From Synechococcus sp. JA-2-3B'a(2-13) (GTDB taxonomy: Bacteria > Cyanobacteriota > Cyanobacteriia > Thermostichales > Thermostichaceae): a stretch of 64,000 nt of DNA. The stretch spans positions 1,951,001 through 2,015,000 of the forward strand of contig NC_007776.1 in assembly GCF_000013225.1 (NCBI RefSeq), in the 5' to 3' direction. The position numbers and the translations under genes were made by a program. The notes beneath the pieces are model-generated. The model was given only the letters and a program-made list of their open reading frames with translations, ran no database searches and was not told the DNA's origin. Below are positions 17,299 to 26,030 of the stretch, piece by piece. Position 1 is the first letter of the stretch. Each line of letters opens with the position of its first letter.

Positions 17299-18296
17299 CC
17301 TATCCTCCCGCCAAGGCGAATGCGTGGATCGACAATCTGGTAGGACAGGTCAGCTAGGGTATTGCCGGCATAGACAAACAAGGCGCTGAAAAACACAATG
17401 CCCACCAACAGAGGCACATCACTGCGCAAAGCTGCCTGTACCGTTGCTTGTCCCAGTCCTGGATAAGCAAACACCTGTTCCACTAACACTGAGCCACCAA
17501 ACAGTTCCCCAAAGGAGGCAAATTGCAGCGTCAGCGCAGGCAGCAAGATATTCCGCAAGCCGTGGTACCACAGGATCCCAGCCAGGCTTTCCCCCTGGGC
17601 ACGAGCAAACAGCACATAGTTGCTGTGCAACACGTCAATGAGCTTCTGACGAGTGTGCAAGGTGATGTTGGCAACGCCGATGAAAGTTAGGGTGAAAGCA
17701 GGCAAGAGCAAGTGGTGTAAGCGCTGCCAAAAAGTCACCTCCTCCGCCAACGCGCCAGGTGGCGCGGCGCAACAGATAGGTGTTAGACCCAGCTCTACCG
17801 AAAACGCGATCAAGAGTAGCAGCGCCACCCAGAAAGGGGGAGAAGAGGCGAGGGTGTAGGCGTAAAGACGAATACTGCGGTCAACCCAAGCGCCCTGAAA
17901 CGCTGCGGCCAAAACCCCCAACCCCACTCCCAGGAAACCGGAAAGCAGCCAGGCAATTGCCAGTAAGGGCAGCGATAGCTCAAACCGCTGTTGAATGACC
18001 TGCACCACTGGCTGATCGAACACCATTGAGGTGCCCCAGTTGCCTTGAACCATCTGCCCAAGCCAGTTCCCAAAGCGAAGCAGCATGGGCTGATCCAGCC
18101 CCCAACGCTGGGCAATCAGGTCTCGTTGGGCTGGGCTGATCTGCAGCATGTCGGCCCCTACATAGGCTTGTACGGGATCAACAGGGGAGAAGCTGAGCAG
18201 GGCAAACGTCAGGACTGCCACAGCCGCCAGCAGCAACCCCAGCCGAGTCAGCTTATAAGCCAGAAACAGCAGAACTGACCTCAGTTGCACGTCCAT
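17295..18296 (-). CDS. importer permease 1 (DppB/NikB-like)
   Basis: A 333-residue permease with six predicted membrane segments. Features are LLLAAVAVLTFALLSFSPVDPV at the N-terminus, ISPAQRDLIAQRWGLDQP (typical NikB/DppB loop), and the C-terminal SVLVEQVFAYPGLGQATVQA, which is the EAA docking loop. The ATG at 18296 overlaps the binding-protein gene by 16 bases; the longer frame running back to 18461 has unlike composition and lies inside that gene, so it was rejected. It forms the channel with the permease at 16405. Confidence 0.9.
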   Translation of the reverse strand: MDVQLRSVLLFLAYKLTRLGLLLAAVAVLTFALLSFSPVDPVQAYVGADMLQISPAQRDLIAQRWGLDQPMLLRFGNWLGQMVQGNWGTSMVFDQPVVQVIQQRFELSLPLLAIAWLLSGFLGVGLGVLAAAFQGAWVDRSIRLYAYTLASSPPFWVALLLLIAFSVELGLTPICCAAPPGALAEEVTFWQRLHHLLLPAFTLTFIGVANITLHTRQKLIDVLHSNYVLFARAQGESLAGILWYHGLRNILLPALTLQFASFGELFGGSVLVEQVFAYPGLGQATVQAALRSDVPLLVGIVFFSALFVYAGNTLADLSYQIVDPRIRLGGRIG

Positions 18297-19906
18297 TTCC
18301 AACGGGTGATGTTGGCTGTGATTGGCCAACCATGGCCATGAGGCTGTACCTGCGGCTGGCCTATATCCAAGCACTCTTGGACAAAGTAGGTATGATCCAG
18401 GTTCACCAACCAAGCCCAGGCTGCATCTCCTTTGGCAGTAAAGCCTTGCTTTCCATCCCACTGGGCTGCCCGCCAGAAGGGGATAGCTTCAGCTTCAGAG
18501 GGGGCCTCCATAGCCAGATCCAGCATTCGATCCACAAACGGGTTGGCATAGTAGCCGGCATTGAAAAATCCCCCCTGGGCCGCTTTGCTGTGGTAGAGGT
18601 TGTACACCTCAGTTGGGTCATGGCTGCCCCAGCCAAACAGCACCACGTTGCTGTGCATGAGCGGAGTGATGTCATCCCAACTTTTGCCCTCGACATTGAC
18701 TCGGATGCCCACAGGCCGCAGCATTTCTGCAACAGCTAGGGCCAGGGCTTGGCGAATGCTGTCGTTGGCCGGGTAGAGCACGGTGAACTCAGCCCGCAGC
18801 CCGTTTTTTTCCACTACCCCATCCCCATCTTTATCGCTCCAGCCTCCCTCAGCTAGAATCTGACGGGCCAGGTCTGGATTGTTGTCCTCAATCTTGGCGG
18901 TCGGCTCTTCCCAGGGCAAACCGCTGACTGGGCCATAGGCAGGGGATCCGTAGCCTTCTAGGACTCCATCCACCAGCGCCTGTCGGTCAATGGCGAAGTT
19001 GACCGCCTTGCGAATCGCCAAGTCAGAAGTCACATCGTTGCCGATGGGGTATCCCTTTGGGGTTGTCGCACCGGTTTTAGGGGGAAAGGGGAACATCAGC
19101 CCTCGGTTATCCACACTGGGAATGGCGTGAAGCTTCATGCCCTCAACAGTTTGCTTAGCCAAAGACTGAGGCACGCTAACCACGTGTACCTGTCCGGCTC
19201 GGGCTGCTGCAAAGGCTGCATCCTCCTCCAGGAAAAGGAAAACCAGCCGCCGAATGCCAGGAGTCTGGCCGTAATATAAGGGATTTGCCTCCACAATCAG
19301 TTGTTGCCCCTCATCCCACTGCACCAGTCGGTAGGGGCCAGAGCCAATGGGTTTGCGAGCATAATCAGGCCCGTGGGCATGTTGAGGCACGATACCCAAG
19401 GTGATGAGGCGGTTGACAAAAGTACTTTGGGGTTTTTGCAGCCGCAGCTCCACCGTATGAGTGTCGATAGCTACTGCTTCCTTTAGGGCGGTTAGGTCGA
19501 CCAGACCACCACTCCGAGCTGCTTGGTTAAAGGTGTAAGCCACGTCCGCTGCTGTGACAGGTTTTCCATCGGAGAAGACTGCATCCTTTCGTAGGGTTAC
19601 CGTCCAGGTTAGGCCATCTTGGCTGACAGTGTAGCCAGTCGCCAGGTCGTTTACAATCTCAAGGTTCTCGTCCCGCCGCAGCAGAGTGCTTTGGAACAAA
19701 GGCGAACCGTAACGTCCCCAGCCCAGGGTGGGATCAAATCCTTCTTCCCTTTCCCCTCCAATGGCCAGCACGATTTGATCGCTGGATCCTGCTAGCTTTG
19801 GATCGAAAGCTGTCCGCTCAGCAGCATTCTGAGCGCATCCAGCCCACATCTGGCTCAGCAAGAAGAGGCCCACAGACCACACAGTTACTTTTAAGCTTGA
19901 TGCCAT
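18281..19906 (-). CDS. substrate-binding lipoprotein of peptide/nickel-type ABC importer
   Basis: A 541-residue extracytoplasmic solute-binding protein of family 5 (SBP_bac_5). The ATG at 19906 starts a lipoprotein signal (hydrophobic VTVWSVGLFLLSQ, lipobox WAGC). Family landmarks are LLRRDENLEIVNDLATGY, WTVTLRKDAVFSDGKPVTAADVAY shortened here to its core SDGKPVTAADV, PIGSGPYRLVQWD and FAIDRQALVDGVL. It is the first gene of the operon and overlaps the permease gene. The family imports peptides, nickel, haem or metallophores; nothing visible settles which. It is divergent from the cobalamin riboswitch/metE unit 250 bp away, which makes a metal or sulfur-amino-acid role conceivable but unproven. 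Confidence 0.88.
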   Translation of the reverse strand: MASSLKVTVWSVGLFLLSQMWAGCAQNAAERTAFDPKLAGSSDQIVLAIGGEREEGFDPTLGWGRYGSPLFQSTLLRRDENLEIVNDLATGYTVSQDGLTWTVTLRKDAVFSDGKPVTAADVAYTFNQAARSGGLVDLTALKEAVAIDTHTVELRLQKPQSTFVNRLITLGIVPQHAHGPDYARKPIGSGPYRLVQWDEGQQLIVEANPLYYGQTPGIRRLVFLFLEEDAAFAAARAGQVHVVSVPQSLAKQTVEGMKLHAIPSVDNRGLMFPFPPKTGATTPKGYPIGNDVTSDLAIRKAVNFAIDRQALVDGVLEGYGSPAYGPVSGLPWEEPTAKIEDNNPDLARQILAEGGWSDKDGDGVVEKNGLRAEFTVLYPANDSIRQALALAVAEMLRPVGIRVNVEGKSWDDITPLMHSNVVLFGWGSHDPTEVYNLYHSKAAQGGFFNAGYYANPFVDRMLDLAMEAPSEAEAIPFWRAAQWDGKQGFTAKGDAAWAWLVNLDHTYFVQECLDIGQPQVQPHGHGWPITANITRWKWTCN

Positions 19907-20162
19907 AGAAACCCCGATCTGTCGCTTTTTCAGCAAAAAGGAGCAAACCCCCTTGCCTCCTGGACAAGACTTATGGCAGCTAAGCTATCACTGCCTTATC
20001 TTGAGAGCAATGCAGGGGGGGAGGATGCTTAGAGGGTTCCGATGACTTCCTGCAAGACCGCTGGGTGAAAGGTGAGGTCTGGTAGCTCCAAAGGCTGCTG
20101 GCTTGGTGATGATTGAAGCACTCTACTCCCGTCTCTGAACTCCGTGATACGATGTAGCTCAG

Positions 20163-20342
20163 CTATCGGTTCTGACGGGGATCAGCCGCCAGAGGAAACG
20201 GGGAAAGAGCAGTGAGAATCTGCCGCTGTCCCGCAGCTGTGATCCGGTTTAGGAGAAGTTCTGCAGCAAATCTCTAGAGTCATTCGCTGCCGATCCAGAT
20301 CTTGTCCCCCAAAACCGTGTCAGTCAGAATGCCCGCCGATGG
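20163..20342 (+). promoter_or_regulatory. cobalamin (B12) riboswitch
   Basis: The conserved core AACGGGGAAAGAGCAGTGAG, AATCTGCCGCTGTCCCGCAG and CTGTGATCC match the cobalamin riboswitch pattern (GGGAA ... GGTGxAAATC ... GCxGxCCCGCxxCTGT). The 3' conserved part AGTCAGAATGCCCGCC is at 20323-20337. A closing stem P1 can form between ATCGG (20165-20169) and CCGAT (20336-20340). It points at metE downstream, a classic target: adenosylcobalamin binding would switch off the B12-independent enzyme. Confidence 0.88.
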
Positions 20343-20799
20343 TTTTTCTAAACTTCACAACATCTGCGAGGTACAGATGGTAACTGTCTTGGCTTTAGCT
20401 CGTTTCTGCTTTCGTTATCCTGAGCATTTTCCCGGCGTTGCTCCCACAAGCTTTCGGTACTCCTCAGCAGTAGAAATAAGTCCAAGAACCCAAGCAAGAC
20501 TCTGAGCCAGTTGGCCGGGAGAGAGTAAATTTTGGGTGCTGTTGCACCAAGATCTATCAAGATCTACAGCCCGCCTACGCGAAGGAAAGAGTGAGATGTC
20601 AGGCTTCCTGACTTCAATTGGTAGGCTGGCAAGTAGCCACTGCGATCGCTGGCTGCGTTGAGTATCTTTTTTGCGCAAAAGGCAGTGTTTTGTTGGGGTT
20701 CCAGAGGCAAGAGAGGAACAGCCGGTTTCTTCCTTGGCGGGCGGGATCCCAGTTGAGGGCGAATTGAACGCAGGAAAATTAGAAAACTCAGTATTTGGG
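20343..20799 (+). other. long metE leader / expression platform region
   Basis: 457 bp lie between the riboswitch and metE with no supported gene. A hairpin ACATCTG/CAGATGGT occurs around 20364-20385 and could be part of the switching platform, though no T-run follows. A partial R1-type repeat (CGCCTACGCGAAGG) lies at about 20573 and one HIP1 octamer GCGATCGC at 20642-20649. Confidence 0.4.
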
Positions 20800-23076
20800 A
20801 TGGCACACAACATGACTGCACAAACCATGACATTGGGGTATGCCCGCATGGGCAAGCGCCGCGAGCTCAAAAAAGCTTTGGAAGGCTTTTGGAGTGGTGC
20901 CCTAGGGTCAGAGGCTCTGCTGGCTACCTTTTGGGATTTGGAGACTCAAGCCTGGCAGACTCAGCTACAAGCTGGGATTGATCACATTGCGGTAGGGGAT
21001 CAGACTCTCTACGACCATGTACTGGACTGGGCCACCTGGCTGGGGCTGATCCCCTCTCGGTTCCGAGGTCTGTCGGGTTTAGACCGCTACTTTGCCATGG
21101 CGCGGGGGCGGGAGGGCCTGCCGGCTTTGGAAATGACCAAGTGGTTTGACACCAACTACCACTACTTGGTACCCGAAATTGAGCCGGAAGCCGATCCCAG
21201 TCCTAACTTTGGGGATTTTTTGGAAAGAGTTCGGCGGGCCCAAGGGATCCTAGGGGAGCGCACCAGCCCCGTTGTCCTCAGTCCAGTGACTTTGCTCTGC
21301 CTTAGCCAGCGATCTGGGGATCTGCGGGCGGACTTGGAAAAGCTCCTTCCTCTGTACCGGGATCTCCTCCAGGAGTTAAAACAGCTGGGGATCCCAGAAG
21401 TCCAGATTCACGATCCCATTTTGGTTACCAGCCAGGGAAGTGGCCTGCGGGAAGCTGTGGAAATGAGCTACCGCCAGTTGGCAACCGCCGGGATCCCTGT
21501 CCACTTGGTCACCTACTTCGATGACCTGGGGGAGACTTACCCCTGGGTGGTGCAACTGCCGGTGGCCGGCATTAGCCTTGACTTTACCCGTGGCCACACC
21601 CTGGATCTGGTAAGAACCTATGGCTTTCCGGCTGACCAGATCCTAGGTGCTGGCGTAGTGGACGCTCGGAATGTCTGGAAGGTTCAGCCTGAGACCGTCT
21701 TGGCCAGCCTGCGGGAGCTGCAGGGGGTAGCTCCCAACCTACGGGTGCAGCCTTCCGCTTCGTTGCAATTTGTGCCCCACGACGCTGCTCTGGAAGCCCA
21801 GTTGCCGGAACCCCTCAGAAATGTCCTCAGCTTTGCCGAACAGAAGCTGGCCGAAGTAGCTCTCCTGGCGCGAGCCCTCAACGGCGAAGACACTGCTGCC
21901 CAGCAGGCGGAAATCCAGCAGCAATGGCAGAGCTTTGCGCAGTTTAGCCCCCCCAACCCCCAAGTGCGCCAGGCTTTGGCCAACCTCAAGCTCCAGGACT
22001 TCGAGCGATTCCTGCCCTACGAGCAGCGCCTAAGTCGGCAGGTTCAGCTACCACCTTTGCCCACCACCACCATTGGCTCCTTCCCCCAAACTCCAGAGGT
22101 GCGGCAGTGGCGAGCTAAGTACAAAAGAGGGGAGGTTTCGCAGGCGGAGTACGAAGCAGCCATTGACGCTGAGATTGCCAAGTGCATCCGCATTCAAGAA
22201 GAGATTGGCCTGGATGTGTTGGTGCATGGGGAATTTGAGCGCACCGACATGGTGGAGTACTTTGCCCAGAAGCTGGAAGGCTTTGCCTTCACTGAACACG
22301 GCTGGGTGCAGAGTTACGGCAGCCGCTGCGTGCGCCCTCCCATTCTCTACGGCGACGTGGTTCGCCCCCAACCCATGACAGTGCGGGAATTCCAAGTAGC
22401 CCAGTCCCACACCCAAAAGCCGGTGAAAGGCATGCTCACGGGGCCAGTGACTATGCTCAACTGGTCCTTTCCCCGTGTTGATATTCCCCGGCGGGAGCAG
22501 GCTTTGCAGATTGCCCTGGCCTTGAGAGCCGAAGTGGCAGATCTGGAAGCGGCTGGAGCGGTGATGGTGCAAGTGGATGAGCCGGCACTGCGGGAGGGGC
22601 TACCTCTGAAAAAAGAACGCTGGCCAGAATACCTCAGCTGGGCAGTGGATGCCTTTCGCCTAGCTACCGGCGGGGCCAAGCCGGAAACCCAGATTCACAC
22701 CCACATGTGCTACTCAGAGTTTGGGGACATCATCGAGCACATTGAGCGGCTGGATGCCGACGTGCTTTCCATTGAAAACAGCCGCAGCAACAACAAAACC
22801 CTGCTGCAAATTGCCCAGGCTGGGTATCGTCACCAGGTGGGCAACGGCGTTTACGATGTCCACAGCCCTGCGGTGCCGAGCGTTGAGCAAATCCTGCAGC
22901 AGCTGCGCACAGGACTGGCCCACTTGCCTGTGGAGCAAACTTGGGTTAATCCCGATTGTGGCCTCAAGACCCGCCGCTGGGAGGAGGTGATCCCCGCACT
23001 GAAAAATATGGTGGCTGCCGCTCATCAGCTAGGGGAGGAGCTTCTGGAAACCCAACCTGAGGGTCTGCGCGAGTAA
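20800..23076 (+). CDS. metE: cobalamin-independent methionine synthase
   Basis: MetE transfers the methyl group of 5-methyltetrahydropteroyl-triglutamate to homocysteine, without B12. From the ATG at 20800 it has 758 residues, normal for the family; the frame runs open further upstream but conservation begins at TLGYARMGKRRELKKALE. The C-terminal catalytic half contains TIGSFPQTPEVRQWR, GEFERTDMVEYFAQKL, GPVTMLNWSFPR, and the zinc ligands in HTHMCYSEFGDI and NPDCGLKTRRWEE. A cobalamin riboswitch lies upstream, so the gene is expected to be off when B12 is plentiful, implying a MetH elsewhere. It is convergent with ftsE. Confidence 0.97.
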   Translation: MAHNMTAQTMTLGYARMGKRRELKKALEGFWSGALGSEALLATFWDLETQAWQTQLQAGIDHIAVGDQTLYDHVLDWATWLGLIPSRFRGLSGLDRYFAMARGREGLPALEMTKWFDTNYHYLVPEIEPEADPSPNFGDFLERVRRAQGILGERTSPVVLSPVTLLCLSQRSGDLRADLEKLLPLYRDLLQELKQLGIPEVQIHDPILVTSQGSGLREAVEMSYRQLATAGIPVHLVTYFDDLGETYPWVVQLPVAGISLDFTRGHTLDLVRTYGFPADQILGAGVVDARNVWKVQPETVLASLRELQGVAPNLRVQPSASLQFVPHDAALEAQLPEPLRNVLSFAEQKLAEVALLARALNGEDTAAQQAEIQQQWQSFAQFSPPNPQVRQALANLKLQDFERFLPYEQRLSRQVQLPPLPTTTIGSFPQTPEVRQWRAKYKRGEVSQAEYEAAIDAEIAKCIRIQEEIGLDVLVHGEFERTDMVEYFAQKLEGFAFTEHGWVQSYGSRCVRPPILYGDVVRPQPMTVREFQVAQSHTQKPVKGMLTGPVTMLNWSFPRVDIPRREQALQIALALRAEVADLEAAGAVMVQVDEPALREGLPLKKERWPEYLSWAVDAFRLATGGAKPETQIHTHMCYSEFGDIIEHIERLDADVLSIENSRSNNKTLLQIAQAGYRHQVGNGVYDVHSPAVPSVEQILQQLRTGLAHLPVEQTWVNPDCGLKTRRWEEVIPALKNMVAAAHQLGEELLETQPEGLRE

Positions 23077-23190
23077 GGCCCACGACCCGCTGATGTAACT
23101 GGTCGGGCTGGCTTGACAAGTCGCCGCGGGCGGTGCCGCTGTTGTGCTGATGCGGCTGGCTTAGGGCCTACGGTCTGCTGATGCAACCGG
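23077..23190. repeat. two copies of dispersed repeat family R3
   Basis: GGCCCACGACCCGCTGATGT (23077-23096) and GGCCTACGGTCTGCTGATGC (23165-23184) are imperfect copies separated by about 88 bp, directly after the metE stop. Related sequences are at about 29929 (GGCCTACGGCCCGCTAGCGC) and 41073 (GGCTCACGGCTCGCTGACGC). Confidence 0.5.
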
Positions 23191-23250
23191 CAAAGCTGCT
23201 CTCCGGGATCTCAAAAAGCTTGTGAAGAGCAAAGTAGGGATCCCGGTAGC

Positions 23251-23347
23251 CCCTCAGCGCAGATCATACAGGCGCCCTCCCTCCATGCGCACCACCCGGT
23301 GGCCGGCCCGCTCCACCAGATAGGGGTCATGGCTGGTCATGATGACG
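23251..23347. repeat. copy B of 97-bp perfect direct repeat (native ftsE 3' end)
   Basis: Identical to 14807-14903. Here the sequence continues as normal ftsE coding DNA, so this is taken as the original copy. The repeat covers the last 30 codons or so of ftsE, its stop and three bases beyond. Confidence 0.95.
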
Positions 23348-24093
23348 GTCACCCCAAAGGAATTGAGCCGCTCCAAAATCTGGAGAACCAAGAGCGAGTT
23401 TTCCGGATCCAGATTCCCCGTCGGCTCGTCCGCCAGCAGCAGCACCGGCATGTTGACAATGGCCCGGGCCAGGCTAAGGCGCTGCTGTTCCCCCCCCGAA
23501 AGCTCATGGGGAAAGTGATCTCGCTTTTCGGTCAGCCCCACCATCTTTAGGGTCGGCCCGATGCGACGGCGGATTTCTGCGGGGGACAGCCCTTGGGCGC
23601 GCAGCACGAAGGCCACATTTTCTGCCAGAGTGCGGTTGGCCAGAAGGCGATAATCTTGGAAAACCACCCCCAAGCGCCGCCGCAACATGGCCAGCGGACG
23701 CGGTGGGATGCGGTAGGGTCGCCGCCGCCCTTCAGAAGAAAAGAGACAGACTTGATCGACGATGACCGTGCCCTCGGTGGCCTGTTCCGCCCCGTAGAGT
23801 AGCCGCAGCAGGGTGGACTTGCCCGCCCCGGAGACCCCAGTTACGAACACAAACTCGCCGCGGCGCACCTCCAAGTTCACATCCTGAAAAATTAAGTTGC
23901 CGTTGGGAAAGACCTTGCTCACGCCCCGCAAGGACACCATGCTGGCCGGGGCTTGCAGGGATCCGGATTGGGTGCTGCTGTAAAAGCCCAGGGTGGCCTC
24001 TGGATGGGCTGGGGCAGGGGGATGAGGGGTCGGAGCCGTACCCGCCCAACGGTGTAAGCGAGGAGGATAGCCGATGTGCTGACCGATCACCAT
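23254..24093 (-). CDS. ftsE: cell-division ABC ATPase FtsE
   Basis: FtsE is the ATPase partner of FtsX. Walker A is VTGVSGAGKSTLLRLLYG, the Q-loop region is LGVVFQDYRLLANRTLAENV (diagnostic FtsE phrase), signature is HELSGGEQQRLSLARA and Walker B is LLLADEPTGNLD. The H-loop is VIMTSHDPYLVERAGHRVV. The 279-residue frame includes about 50 proline-rich N-terminal residues; an internal ATG at 23940 (MVSLRGVSKVF) would give a standard-size protein, and neither start has a good ribosome site. ftsX should follow directly but is 8.4 kb downstream, beyond metE and a transporter operon, suggesting the pair was split. Confidence 0.93.
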   Translation of the reverse strand: MVIGQHIGYPPRLHRWAGTAPTPHPPAPAHPEATLGFYSSTQSGSLQAPASMVSLRGVSKVFPNGNLIFQDVNLEVRRGEFVFVTGVSGAGKSTLLRLLYGAEQATEGTVIVDQVCLFSSEGRRRPYRIPPRPLAMLRRRLGVVFQDYRLLANRTLAENVAFVLRAQGLSPAEIRRRIGPTLKMVGLTEKRDHFPHELSGGEQQRLSLARAIVNMPVLLLADEPTGNLDPENSLLVLQILERLNSFGVTVIMTSHDPYLVERAGHRVVRMEGGRLYDLR

Positions 24094-24133
24094 AGTAAGC
24101 GCCTAGACAGAGGAGGGAGAGAGCGCCGGCAGA

Positions 24134-24979
24134 CTAGGGGCGCAAACGAGAAGAGGGATCCCACAGCACTCGCCAGACAAAGCTGGGCAGAGCTAACATG
24201 CGTCGCCAGCGCCAGGGTTCCTGATAGAGACGATACAACCATTCCAGGTGATGGTCACGCCACCAACGGGGCGCTCGCCGTTTTTGGCCGGCCCAAATGT
24301 CCAAGCTGCCCCCCACCCCCATCCAGATGGCTTGGGGCAAAAGGGGACGCCACTTTTGGATCCACAGCTCCTGCCGCGGGGATCCCAGCCCCACCCACAC
24401 CAGTTGCGGTCGAAATTCCTGGAGAGCTTGCAGAAGCTCTTTTTCTTCCTCGCTAGAGAAGTAGCCGTGGTAGCCCCAGAGGGCCAAAGCAGGACACTGG
24501 GCTTGCCAATATCGAATTGCTGCCCGGTTGACTTCCGGCCTTCCCCCCACCAGGGCCAAGCGCCACCCCCGTTCTGCCGCCAACGGGATCAGGGTTTCTG
24601 CCAGCTCGATCCCCGGCACCCGCTGGACGCGGATCCCCTGCCGTCGCAAAGCCCACACCACCCCGATGCCGTCGGGGATCACCAGCTCTGCTGCCTGCAG
24701 CACCTGGGCAAAGGCCAGATCCCGCTGCGCCTGCATGATCATTTCCGGGTTGCAGGTAACCACCTGAGCGCCCTGACCCTCCCGAATACGCGCCTCAATC
24801 CAGGTGGCGTAGCTCTGTAGGCTGGCCTCCGGCAGAGCAAGGTGCAGGTTCACGCCCAGAATCGCATGGATGGATAACGACACTACCGACCGAATGCTGG
24901 CCCCCACTGGAGCCGTTGGACACGCTTTTAAGATAGCCCGGACCTTCTCCCAGAGGGAGAGGGGAGTTCGAGGAGGCAT
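24134..24979 (-). CDS. WecG/TagA/CpsF-family glycosyltransferase
   Basis: A 281-residue cytoplasmic-face glycosyltransferase of the GT26 family, which adds N-acetylmannosamine(-uronate) type sugars to lipid-linked intermediates of wall or surface polymers. Landmarks are VVTCNPEMIMQAQRD, ELVIPDGIGVVWALR, RVPGIELAETLIPLA, ALVGGRPEVNRAA, and VGLGSPRQELWIQKW followed by MGVGGSLDIWAGQKRRAP. About 35 N-terminal residues precede the conserved domain. It is upstream of ftsE on the same strand (40-bp gap), a possible operon linking envelope synthesis and division. The donor and acceptor cannot be told. Confidence 0.87.
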   Translation of the reverse strand: MPPRTPLSLWEKVRAILKACPTAPVGASIRSVVSLSIHAILGVNLHLALPEASLQSYATWIEARIREGQGAQVVTCNPEMIMQAQRDLAFAQVLQAAELVIPDGIGVVWALRRQGIRVQRVPGIELAETLIPLAAERGWRLALVGGRPEVNRAAIRYWQAQCPALALWGYHGYFSSEEEKELLQALQEFRPQLVWVGLGSPRQELWIQKWRPLLPQAIWMGVGGSLDIWAGQKRRAPRWWRDHHLEWLYRLYQEPWRWRRMLALPSFVWRVLWDPSSRLRP

Positions 24980-25130
24980 TTCATGGCTATTTGACCACGA
25001 AAATCTCTTCCCTCAGGCATCCGCGGCGGCATCCACGGCGTATCTCCATCAGACCAGGCCAGAGGGAATTGCCCGACCCAGAGCAAGCCCCTGAAGGTTG
25101 GTTGCCATCTTTCGAGACAGGAGACTTGAG

Positions 25131-25796
25131 ATGAAGACTGCAAAGACTCCCTTCGCTCTGCCTCAATTGGCCGCCGAATGGGATCCCAGCCCTGCAACTT
25201 CCCGCCGCAGCTTGTTGTTGGCTGGTTTGCTGGCGGGCGTAGGTGGAGCAATTGGATTGCGCACCCTGCCCGGTGCCGCCCAGTCCAACACTGCCGACAT
25301 CGCCATCCTCAACGCGGCCATTGACTTGGAACAGCAGGCGATCTGGGCCTACAAAACCGCTGCCGGCAAGTTGAGCAATACTGAGGTGGGCAAGATCGTG
25401 TTGGAAGTGGCCACCAAGAACCTGAAGGATCACGAACAGCACCGGGATCTGCTGGCGGGCGCCGTGCGCCAACTGGGAGGGATACCCTCTCGGGCCCGGG
25501 ATAGCTACGACCTTTCCACCTACATCGACAACAAAGAAGGCAATCTCGACTCCGATGCCAACATCGCCAAGCTGGCCCTGGCTCTGGAGTTCGATGCGGC
25601 CCTAGCCTACAACGATGCCTTTGTCCAGCTTTCCAACAAAGACCTGGTGGCTGCCGCCAGCACCATTGGCCCCAACGAAGTTGCCCATGCCACTGCAATC
25701 CGGGCCGTGTTCCACAGCCTTGATCCCAGCATTCTGGTGGTGCCTGCCCCCTTTGTCAGCGCCGAGACTCGGGAGCGCTGGATCCTGAAGGTGTAA
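25131..25796 (+). CDS. exported ferritin-like domain protein
   Basis: A 221-residue protein starting at the ATG at 25131 (AGGAG seven bases before). A twin-arginine-like signal SRRSLLLAGLLAGVGG around residues 25-40 predicts Tat export. The mature part is a four-helix ferritin-like domain with carboxylate and histidine candidates at LEQQAIWAYKTAAG, LKDHEQHRDLL, LEFDAALAYNDAF and NEVAHATAIR. Export by Tat would suit a protein that folds around metal before translocation. It opens a plus-strand set with a cupredoxin and a membrane protein, suggesting periplasmic or extracytoplasmic metal-redox chemistry. Substrate and metal are not known. Confidence 0.78.
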   Translation: MKTAKTPFALPQLAAEWDPSPATSRRSLLLAGLLAGVGGAIGLRTLPGAAQSNTADIAILNAAIDLEQQAIWAYKTAAGKLSNTEVGKIVLEVATKNLKDHEQHRDLLAGAVRQLGGIPSRARDSYDLSTYIDNKEGNLDSDANIAKLALALEFDAALAYNDAFVQLSNKDLVAAASTIGPNEVAHATAIRAVFHSLDPSILVVPAPFVSAETRERWILKV

Positions 25797-25884
25797 AGCC
25801 CCTGCCGGCGATGACTTCCAGCTAAAGCCGCCAACCCCCGGCGACAGCAAGGTGTAGAACCCCCACCGGCGCTGATCTCCAAAG
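25788..25884. repeat. imperfect 61-bp-period direct repeat
   Basis: AAGGTGTAAAGCCCCTGCCG (from 25788, spanning the stop codon of the ferritin-like gene) recurs as AAGGTGTAGAACCCCCACCG (from 25849), with similarity continuing through GGCG(A/C)TGA(C/T)(T/C)TCCA. Shortly after, CTTTGGAGGT occurs twice (about 25924-25945). Confidence 0.55.
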
Positions 25885-26030
25885 CCTTCCAACGTCCTCT
25901 GTAGGATCTTGGGGTTTGGAGATCTTTGGAGGTTCTTTGGAGGTCAAGGTGTTCCACACCGCTGTCGCAATCGCCTTCTTCTGAACGCCTCAGCTTTTTT
26001 TCGCTTCCTAACCTGTGTGGAGAAAGCCCT

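Noticed and set aside
18297-18461. N-terminal extension of the first importer permease
   Set aside because: It runs within the binding-protein gene and has an unrelated composition.
14801-20740. Absence of GGGATCCC as proof that the importer operon is foreign
   Set aside because: The stretch 43660-53115, which holds ordinary core genes (pst, pyrB, purB), also has none, so the octamer gap alone is not evidence of transfer.
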